DNA of 39,585 nucleotides from Halocafeteria seosinensis (lineage: Eukaryota > Sar > Bigyra > Bicosoecida): assembly GCA_001687465.1 (NCBI GenBank), contig LVLI01000221.1, forward strand, positions 1 to 39,585, in the 5' to 3' direction. The translations under genes were made by a program, and so were the position numbers. The notes under the pieces are model-generated. The model did no database searches and was not told the origin of the DNA. It saw nothing but the letters and a program-made list of their open reading frames with translations. Shown piece after piece: positions 32,974 to 39,585 of this stretch; position 1 is the stretch's first letter; every line of letters begins with the position of its first letter.

Positions 32974-33387
32974 TTAGTAGGTTTGGCTGGAGCTCTTGGC
33001 TTGCTTCTTCTGCTTCGATTTAGGAAGCAAAACAGCGTGGATGTTCGGGAGAACACCACCACTGGCAATTGTTACGCCACTCAACAACTTGTTAAGTTCC
33101 TCATCATTTCGGACAGCCAATTGGATGTGCCGAGGAATGATTCGAGTTTTCTTGTTGTCCCGAGCAGCATTTCCAGCCAATTCCAGGATTTCAGCAGCCA
33201 AGTATTCTAGCACGGCTGCCATGTAGACCGGAGCACCAGCACCAACACGAGATGCAATGCGCATCTTACGAATGTAGCGGGCTACACGACCAACAGGGAA
33301 CTGAAGACCGGCTTTGGCACTTCGGGTAGTTCCGCTGCCTTTGGAAGTCTTGCCTTTGCCTCGGCCACCTTTACCTTTACCAGACAT
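32974..33387 (-). CDS. histone H2A, copy 2
   Basis: An intronless 137-aa H2A with exactly the same protein as copy 1, in the same orientation 1118 nt away. By eye the coding regions differ at five positions, all synonymous. The similarity continues through the 3' UTR and hairpin but stops within a few bases upstream of the ATG, so the two copies have different promoters. The SSQTY tail is shared. This may let the same histone be expressed under two controls. Confidence 0.97.
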   Translation of the reverse strand: MSGKGKGGRGKGKTSKGSGTTRSAKAGLQFPVGRVARYIRKMRIASRVGAGAPVYMAAVLEYLAAEILELAGNAARDNKKTRIIPRHIQLAVRNDEELNKLLSGVTIASGGVLPNIHAVLLPKSKQKKQAKSSSQTY

Positions 33388-33462
33388 TTTGGTTTTGGAT
33401 TTCTTTGCGAAAATAATGAATATAAAATCAACGGATTGTTGGAGCTTCGTTCTCTCACAATG

Positions 33463-33787
33463 CTAACATGTTAAACTGACTGAATGCTTGTTAGGGGACA
33501 TAACGGTGGCGGACAGAGGTGGTGTCTGTTTCGGATGCATCAGCTGGTACCCTCCTCCAGCGCGCTCCACTTGAGGCATCGAGTATGGTAGCAATGTCGT
33601 AGCATGCTGCCCTGTTTGAACAGGACTTGCCAACAGTGGCCCAACACGCATTGAATCACCGAATTTTGAGTTTGGGTCATGCATGCCCAAAGGCTGCGGT
33701 GTGTACAGTAACTTCGAGGGCCCTTGGTTTGTGAAAATGACTAGGTGCTCTGTGTGACGAGATGTGCGGAAGTGCGCAACTAGGTAC
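33463..33787 (-). CDS. possible alternative last exon or separate small ORF
   Basis: A minus-strand frame of about 107 codons reads as plausible Pro/Gly/Met-rich protein (TPQPLGMHDPNSKF, GGGYQLMHP). It can be joined in frame to the upstream coiled-coil gene by a donor at 33902 (GTATGA, exon end 33903) and an acceptor at 33788 (TTTAAG). That would replace the last seven residues of that protein. Against this, an AATAAA lies inside the proposed 115-nt intron, just after the uninterrupted gene's own stop codon. It may be a minor isoform or chance. Confidence 0.3.
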
Positions 33788-33877
33788 CTTAAACCATGAA
33801 AGAATATAAACTACAGTGCCGTTTTATTTTATTGCTCAAAGCTCTGAGTCAAAGGTAGACCATTGAGAGTAGCGACA

Positions 33878-36337
33878 CTACGTATGTTGCTGGGCTTCAT
33901 ACTTCTTGAGCCAGTATCTTAATTGACTCAATTCTTTCTCCACCTCTTCCAGACGTCTTTCGTGACCTCTCTTTTTGCGTCTTCCCTCGATCGTCCGAGG
34001 TTCTCCCGGGCCAAGCTTATCGAGTTCGCCTGTTAGCTGGTTCTTTTCAAGATTCAAGTTCATCAGCTCCCTCTCCTTCCTTTGAGCTGTTTCCCTGTGG
34101 GCTTCAGAAGAAGCCTCAGTTGCAAACGGTGCCGCCCTTTGTCTCGATGCAATTTCCTGCGAATGTTCTTTCTTCCTTACACGTTCACTTTCCCGTGCTT
34201 TGGCTTGTTCCTGCAAACTGCGAAGTTGTTCAGCGACACCCGACGTCGGTGATGTCGGGTTTGTGTGACTGGTGGATGCAGCACTAGAAGCGCTTGCATG
34301 GTTCAATCCGAAGCCCGTCTGCGACTGCGTAGATCCGTTAGAGCTAAACGATCCACTTTTAGGAAGTCCAGGGTACGAAGCAGCCGCCGAATCATAAATT
34401 CCTGGAAGAGCACCTGTGCTCCTTGACATACTGTCCCCTTGAAATAGCTGGCCTCGCGCTGCACTCGACAAAGTGAGACGCGCATCAGTCTGTGGCGGAT
34501 CAGCATGATAACTACCAGCATATTTATCGTAATTACTGCCATTGTAATTCAGATTTGTCGCACTTGCTCCGTTACCGCTCACAGACGCAGAGTTGAACGA
34601 CAAGCCGGCGTTCCCCGTTGCTCCCGAGCGGTAAGGGGCATAATAATTCGTATGTGGTATGGCACTATTCATACTGTTTGACGCCCCACTGGCAGGCCAA
34701 GATGACCCGGAGCTGAAATTTCCTATTGATCCAACCGCTTGATGATTTTCATACGAGCCATGAGCAGTTCCGGCCGCCGGCTGAGAGAGCTTCGGCATAT
34801 AACGTCCACTAGCGGGGAGCGACGGTGGCCCACTGCTCGCGTTATTTACTGTAAGCTGGTCGCAGTCTTGCTGCAGACGATGATTTTTCTGAAGAAGATC
34901 CTGAACCTGCGATCTGAGTTGCCGATTTTCATCCTGAAGTAAGCTAACTTGCTCAGCGGTCATACTGTATCGCTGATTGGCGTCATCAAGACGGCTCTGA
35001 AGTTGATTGAACCGATACATGTCGGAGTCCCGCTCGGAACGAACATTGGCGAGTTCTTGCTCTAATTGGCGAACACGCTCTTGTAGACGCTCAACTTCTT
35101 CAGAATTCTCCTGGTTTGCATTATCCTTCTTAACTGCGTCATATTGCTCTTGGATCATTTTATTTTCCACGTTTGCCGCTTCCAGTTGTCGTTGCAGAGA
35201 CATCACTCGAGTCTCTGCCTCTGCCGCTGCATTTTCGGCGTTCTCTAACCGTGCTTGGAAGTCTTCGTTTTCCTGTCCCTGTTGATCATAGTGTTGAGGA
35301 TACCCACTACTCGAATCCATAGGATACGCATTAGAATATTCACCATATGCCGGATACGTTGCTTCGTTCCCGGGCTCATACGCATGTCCCTGTGACGTAT
35401 GTGGCGGCTCCTCTTGCTGCCGAACAGAATTTGACTCTAGCTGCTGTAACGCATCGATCAAATCATCCTTGGCCCGACAATCCTGTTGAAGCGACTCCAC
35501 CTGCCGTTTAAGTATTTCTACTTGGTCAAATGACTGTTCATTCCCGTCATTAGTGTGGTTTTCGCCAGCGTTGCCCTCCTTAGGCTGATCTTCGTGTTCT
35601 GCTGGCGGGATCGCTTTCGACCTATTATGAAGCTGTGTCTCCTCTTGCTGGAACGGGAAAGGATATTGCTTCCCTGGAGTGGACTCAGCGTCGTCATACA
35701 GAAAATTGCTCACGTTCTTGTTATGCGAACGACGGCTGTGTTCGTGTTTGTTCTTCCCACTCCCACTAGCAGAAAATTTGTCATCAAGAGGCGGAGGTTC
35801 CTCTGAGAATACCGGAATTGATTTACCGGCAAGTTCCCCTTTCTTTCTTTGAGCGGCTCCTGAGTTGCGTGACGCAGCGTTCCTGTGGCGCCCTGTAGCG
35901 TCGTTTGTTGATTTCGTGTCCTTCGTAGGGTGTTTTTTCTTCCTGCTGGATTTGGAGTAGTGTTTAATACTGCCACCGTCGCCTCCAGAGGAAGAACTAC
36001 CAGATTCATCTTCTTCCTGAGTAAATGATTCGTCACTGCTCTTCCTCTTCCCATGCCGTCGATGTCTTCGATATTGGCCTTTGCTGTGATGGCGTCGTTT
36101 CCCGCGGCCAATGTCAGAATCCTCCGTTTCCGACGCTTTCTTTCTCCTCTCCCGTCTTCTGTCGGGACCACTGCCGGTGCTGCTACTGCTGCTGCTTCCA
36201 CTCGCATCGGATCCCGTGGAGGACAACTCATCACTGTCCTCTTCCGACGACGGCGAAGGGGAGCGTTTACTGCGCCGTCGAGGTCCATCCGATGCTTCCG
36301 ACAGTCGACGTCTGTGTGTCTTCCCTTTTGAAGGCAT
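33878..36337 (-). CDS. long coiled-coil protein with basic/Ser-rich N-terminus
   Basis: A single open frame of 819 aa. Residues 1-170 are an Arg/Lys/Ser-rich, highly charged region like an RS domain. About 265-505 contains coiled coil, broken by a Tyr/Pro/Gln-rich patch. Residues 510-690 are Ser/Gly/Asn/Tyr-rich and low-complexity. The final 100 residues return to charged helix, ending with a conserved-looking module: LEKNQLTGELDKLG, a GRRKKR basic patch, then LEEVEKELSQLRYWLKKY. Similar Leu-rich end modules occur in centrosomal and ciliary coiled-coil proteins, but I cannot name the family. The gene shares its upstream region with divergent RIB43A, a weak hint of a ciliary role. A polyadenylation signal (TTTATT on the plus strand near 33823) follows the stop. 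Confidence 0.8.
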   Translation of the reverse strand: MPSKGKTHRRRLSEASDGPRRRSKRSPSPSSEEDSDELSSTGSDASGSSSSSSTGSGPDRRRERRKKASETEDSDIGRGKRRHHSKGQYRRHRRHGKRKSSDESFTQEEDESGSSSSGGDGGSIKHYSKSSRKKKHPTKDTKSTNDATGRHRNAASRNSGAAQRKKGELAGKSIPVFSEEPPPLDDKFSASGSGKNKHEHSRRSHNKNVSNFLYDDAESTPGKQYPFPFQQEETQLHNRSKAIPPAEHEDQPKEGNAGENHTNDGNEQSFDQVEILKRQVESLQQDCRAKDDLIDALQQLESNSVRQQEEPPHTSQGHAYEPGNEATYPAYGEYSNAYPMDSSSGYPQHYDQQGQENEDFQARLENAENAAAEAETRVMSLQRQLEAANVENKMIQEQYDAVKKDNANQENSEEVERLQERVRQLEQELANVRSERDSDMYRFNQLQSRLDDANQRYSMTAEQVSLLQDENRQLRSQVQDLLQKNHRLQQDCDQLTVNNASSGPPSLPASGRYMPKLSQPAAGTAHGSYENHQAVGSIGNFSSGSSWPASGASNSMNSAIPHTNYYAPYRSGATGNAGLSFNSASVSGNGASATNLNYNGSNYDKYAGSYHADPPQTDARLTLSSAARGQLFQGDSMSRSTGALPGIYDSAAASYPGLPKSGSFSSNGSTQSQTGFGLNHASASSAASTSHTNPTSPTSGVAEQLRSLQEQAKARESERVRKKEHSQEIASRQRAAPFATEASSEAHRETAQRKERELMNLNLEKNQLTGELDKLGPGEPRTIEGRRKKRGHERRLEEVEKELSQLRYWLKKYEAQQHT

Positions 36338-36888
36338 CGCTAGTCACTCTCTCCACCGAAAACTGCAAAGTTCACCCACCATGTACAAATCAGGCACCAG
36401 ATCAGATCCCGAAGCCACACACACCGTGCGACATACATACATACTATTTGTCTACTCAAGGAGGGATCCCTTCACTTGTTCACGTTAACAACCGCATCTC
36501 CGTCAACGACACGAGTATATCCAGTAGAGTGTAATTCATTTATTTGACGTGCTTTTGGCACCGACGGACAATGTGTAGGGATGATATGAATAGGGCTATT
36601 CTACCTCAGCGAGCACGATCCGTTAAGCACCGCCATGACGCAACTTCAACTGGGGGGTCCATCGCAGGTGCATACGGCAGTAGCATGCACATAAGCGACA
36701 GATTTGTGGTAGTCATTCAGCAGTGTAGTTCATAAGTGTGTGACTCGTATACTGTCAGGGTTAATTGGTGGCTGCTTCAGAAAGATTTCTTGTGGTGCGA
36801 GCAACCAAACGCGCCAAAACCCCTCTGGATTTCCTTGCATTCATTCACTAGCACGTTTTATACTACCACCGCGGCATTTAGCCCAAAA
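36338..36888. promoter_or_regulatory. divergent promoter region, coiled-coil gene and RIB43A
   Basis: About 550 bases between the start codons of two genes transcribed away from each other. Open frames run into the RIB43A exon but have no ATG in good context. No motif could be assigned with confidence, although co-regulation of a ciliary pair would be natural. Confidence 0.45.
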
Positions 36889-38262
36889 ATGCTCCCCACA
36901 ATGGCAGGACCGCATGGGAAAGGGAAGGGCCGAGGAGAGGTCCCGGAGGACATTAAGCGCAGAGCGCAACGCCAAGCTGAACGCACTTCCCGGTTACTCG
37001 ATGCACGGCAAAGAACCATTGGGGTATGTGGAGTAGCAGACAAGGCTGCATTACGTACGTGTGGTACTAACGGAATGTTTGTCTTTCAGGTTGATAAAGA
37101 TGCCCTGGACCGTCAGGTCCAAGAGCACCAGCAACAAAATGAAGACGAACGTGATTTTGAACAAACGGAAGGTATGCTTGAGCTTGACACACAGGAATCA
37201 AAGGACTTGCATGACTGTTTTGTATTGTCTTCTCTCTCGACCATTTGCACACAGCTGAAAGACTGCGCCGAGCTTGTGAACAAGCCGACGAAGAAGAGTA
37301 CCAACGAAGACTGGATGAAACGCAACAAAGGGCCAACCTGTATCACTATTGGCAAGTCCAACAGCGAAGCCCCAAACAGGAGTGGGACTTGAATGACCCT
37401 CAGTTTTTGAAGAAAGATGCGCCTCCAAGGACTTCGGATTATGTTCCTCCAGAGTGTACAGTCAGTTCTCTGCAAGTGTTTGACGCCGAAAACAGACGCA
37501 TTGAAACTCCTAGGAGAAACCGGAAAGAGGTAAGCAACATCCCTTGGAATCGAAACTGGGTTATGGGATTTAGTGCGTGGTATGCGTTTGCAGCTTATCG
37601 AAGAAAATGATCGTCTTATGCGAGAACACGAAGTGGAGCGTCAAAGAGAAGCGGACACGAAGAGATACGAGGACGAAGTTTTACTGAACACTGCAAAGCA
37701 AGCTGAAGACGAAGAAATGCAACGGCAAGCAGACAGAGTTAAACGGGAAGTTGATTTACGTGAAACTCAGAAGCAAATGGACAGGTATCGCAAACACCGC
37801 GAGAACCGTTTGCGGGAGGAAGACGACAAAATGGCACAGGACCATATCAACACTATGCGGGATTCAGCATTGATCGTGGAAGACAGGACGATAGGATATC
37901 GCTTCGACGACCCCAATAGACCGCGGCCGGACCATTTTAAGGGGTTTTCTCAGGAAGAGATTCAAGAAATTCACAGAACACAGGGTAGACAAATGGAAGA
38001 GAAGGAAGCATTGCGAGAGGAGGATAGGAAATGTAGCGAAGAATCAGATAGGCATACACTAGAGACTATCCAAAAGGGAAATGAAATGGAGCAAGCATTG
38101 CGTGACAGTGAGTCCCGAAATAGGGTCGAGTACTATGAGCACTTACGACGCCAAGCAAAGTATGATCGCAAGATGAGAAAGAACAAAATCAAGGATGAAC
38201 GGGAATACCAAGAAGTGTTCAATAACTCTATACTCTCGCGCTTCGGAACATCGTTGGTATAA
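36889..38262 (+). CDS. RIB43A-type flagellar doublet microtubule protein
   Basis: Exons 36889-37023, 37090-37171, 37255-37529 and 37594-38262 encode 386 aa, the usual RIB43A length. The introns are 64-83 nt with GTATGT, GTATGC and GTAAGC donors. RIB43A is a filamentous inner protein of axonemal doublet microtubules, associated with the protofilament ribbon in flagella. Family features are present in order: a basic N-terminal helix, NxR-like ARQRTIG, then VDKDALDRQVQEH, the EWDLNDPQFLKKD segment, and a long Glu/Arg/Gln-rich helix to the end, including IEENDRLMREHEVER and the late GFSQEEIQEI. The start could also be the ATG at 36901 (MAGPHGKG), 12 nt downstream. AATAAA signals lie at 38423 and 38446. 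Confidence 0.92.
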
Positions 38263-39008
38263 TTTAGACTACTATGCAATGGTTATGATGTGTCAGTCTA
38301 CCGAATCTGAATGTTCGAATTGACTGCCACAATGAACTTGCGTAAGGCATATTGTCCCGCATTCAGATATTTCGCTCACTGCGCTGTGGTTCTGCGAACA
38401 GGTGATGGTCATACTTTGTGAGAATAAAATTCAGGCATCATATGAAATAAACACTTTTACCACATTCGCGCAGCCAAAATGGAGCTCTAGCCAATCTAAC
38501 AGGCTGATAGATTGTTGACACGTCTGTAGAACACGCATAAGAAACCTAACGAGCCGTACCTAGCCCATATAGCCAAGGATTACATGGTTTTCATGCATTC
38601 TTTTGCCCGAAGCACAGGTGCGGGTGGGGACAACGAGATCACCCGGGTGTGCTACTATAGGAGCCGGGAGTGTAGCCCACAAAGAGGTTCCGGACACTTT
38701 ACCCGTGCGGGTCCGGGTAAAAAATGGCGATCGCCAAAAATGGATCTCATTCCACAACTAGTATGGCAACGTGCGGGTACCACCATTCGATAGATAATAT
38801 CATTGCGATTCCAACTATGTCATTGTACGTCTCATTTCTCCTCTTCCTCTTGAGTGACGACTGAGCCAAGTACGGGCTTCAAAACGGCTCGTTTGCGTAA
38901 GTTTCATGGCCCTTACGTGGTCAATATCGAAGGCTTCCAGTCAATTTCAAGACTCCAGTGTCGCTTCAGTATACTAACTAAGCTCTTTTCTATCCAGAAC
39001 AAAAAGAA
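38263..39008. other. 3' region of RIB43A and non-coding DNA
   Basis: It contains two AATAAA signals (38423-38428 and 38446-38451). After these, no gene is supported. A GC-rich patch at 38610-38730 has several CCCGGGT and GTGCGGGT words and a GCGATCGC palindrome. Confidence 0.5.
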
Positions 39009-39074
39009 TTCCGGATGGGCTTTTAAGCCCAGATGGTCCTGTTCCGGATGGGCTTTTAAGCCCAGATGGTCCTG
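39009..39074. repeat. perfect 33-bp tandem duplication, each with a hairpin
   Basis: Two identical 33-bp units, 39009-39041 and 39042-39074, follow each other exactly. Each contains TGGGCTTTTAAGCCCA (39016-39031 and 39049-39064), which folds into a 6-bp stem with a TTTA loop. The 16-nt size, 6-bp stem and 4-nt U-rich loop match the geometry of the histone mRNA 3' stem-loop, but no histone gene is nearby on this strand. Confidence 0.9.
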
Positions 39075-39295
39075 TCAACTTGGAAAGTGCAGTCTAGCTC
39101 TCCAACACGACAAACATTTCTTTGCCTTCTCGTTTACCTCAATACGCCGTATAAGCAACAATATAATACATGTGTCCAGATAGAGCGTTCAATTCTACAT
39201 CGTTCTGGGTGATCTAAGAATGCAGAGACTGCGTGTATAAAACAAGAGAAGCTCCAAACCACTCCAACCCCCCCAACTTCACAACGTAAAAAAGT

Positions 39296-39326
39296 GTCCC
39301 ACTCCCACTCCCACTCCCACACCCAC
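39296..39326. repeat. short ACTCCC minisatellite
   Basis: About four to five copies of the hexamer ACTCCC end with a variant ACACCC. Simple repeat with no sign of function. Confidence 0.85.
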
Positions 39327-39488
39327 AGCAAAAAAGCAGGTGTGCATCTTTCAGGTAGGTGTGCATTCTCTCCGTGTTAATTCACTTGGAAGGCGCACTG
39401 TGAATGTGAAGCAGCAGGTGTGCGTTATATACTTGTTGCAGTCACGTACTGTACAGTCGGCCAGAGTTGATTCAGAAACGGATACACA

Positions 39489-39585
39489 ATGTCTTCCTCA
39501 TCATTTAAGATGGGTTCTTCTAAAGAACAATTTCGTGGGGCGACAGCTTTGTTCAGAAGCTCAGCAACAAGTACCCACACAATCC
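39489..39585 (+). CDS. 5' end of a gene cut by the window edge
   Basis: An ATG at 39489 opens a frame that runs to the end of the window (32 codons). It reads MSSSSFKMGSSKEQF, then RGATALFRSS, a Ser-rich, coding-like start. The frame stays open to the edge, and the preceding 400 bases are non-coding, as a promoter would be. The product cannot be named from so little sequence. Confidence 0.4.
   Translation, partial: MSSSSFKMGSSKEQFRGATALFRSSATSTHTI

Larger units (their letters stand above)
31797..33389. repeat. tandem duplication of the H2A transcription unit
   Basis: Segments 31797-32271 and 32914-33389 are near-identical direct repeats. Each covers the hairpin, the 3' UTR and the whole H2A coding region. 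The outer flanks and the spacer are unrelated, which fits a retained duplication kept uniform by gene conversion, or a recent duplication with a new promoter. Confidence 0.85.

Noticed and set aside
38715-38740. GCGATCGC palindrome
   Set aside because: A single copy; no sign of a recurring element.
38854-39183. 109-codon plus-strand ORF containing a repeated SGWAFKPRWSC
   Set aside because: The peptide repeat is simply the translated 33-bp DNA duplication, and the frame starts at a non-ATG codon.

Overview
The window is nuclear DNA from a eukaryotic microbe. Genes are split by very short GT-AG introns (about 51-149 nt, mostly 60-80), many with GTAAG, GTACG or GTATG donors. Genes lie on both strands with little DNA between them; several convergent pairs have stop codons only 17-85 nt apart. 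Two genes point to a flagellated cell: a RIB43A-type doublet microtubule protein, and a long protein carrying the CTFxPxLN motif of flagellum-associated proteins. The set suggests a flagellated protist, perhaps a stramenopile, but nothing here fixes the lineage. All exon joins below were made by eye from splice signals and reading frames.

Layout. 1-5.3 kb: an AC microsatellite, a secreted protein of unknown function, a small Lys/Ser-rich gene, about 1 kb with no clear gene, and an MBOAT lysophospholipid acyltransferase. 5.3-13.9 kb: a four-exon RGG-rich gene (-), an unrecognised Ser/basic-rich gene (+), an unrecognised coiled-coil gene (-), and a nine-exon gene with two HMG boxes (-). 14.4-19.2 kb: a tiny three-exon gene, the CTFxPxLN protein and a twin CX9C protein. 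20.2-21.5 kb: a single-pass membrane protein whose 3' part is a tandem repeat array, and a doubtful minus-strand ORF. 22.2-30.7 kb: long-form tRNase Z (+) converging on tripeptidyl-peptidase II (-). 31.1 kb: complex III subunit 8 (QCR8), divergent from TPP2. 31.8-33.4 kb: two tandem H2A genes encoding the same protein, each followed by the same 3' hairpin. 33.5-38.3 kb: a long coiled-coil protein (-) divergent from RIB43A (+). 38.3-39.6 kb: mostly non-coding, with a perfect 33-bp tandem duplication containing hairpins and the probable start of another gene at the right edge.

Most genes are unrelated housekeeping or structural genes, and there is no operon-like unit. No CRISPR, transposon with recognisable ends, rRNA or tRNA was seen. 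The least ordinary structures are the frame-preserving repeat array at 20.6-21.0 kb, the hairpin-tailed H2A pair and the duplicated HMG boxes with a shared intron position.
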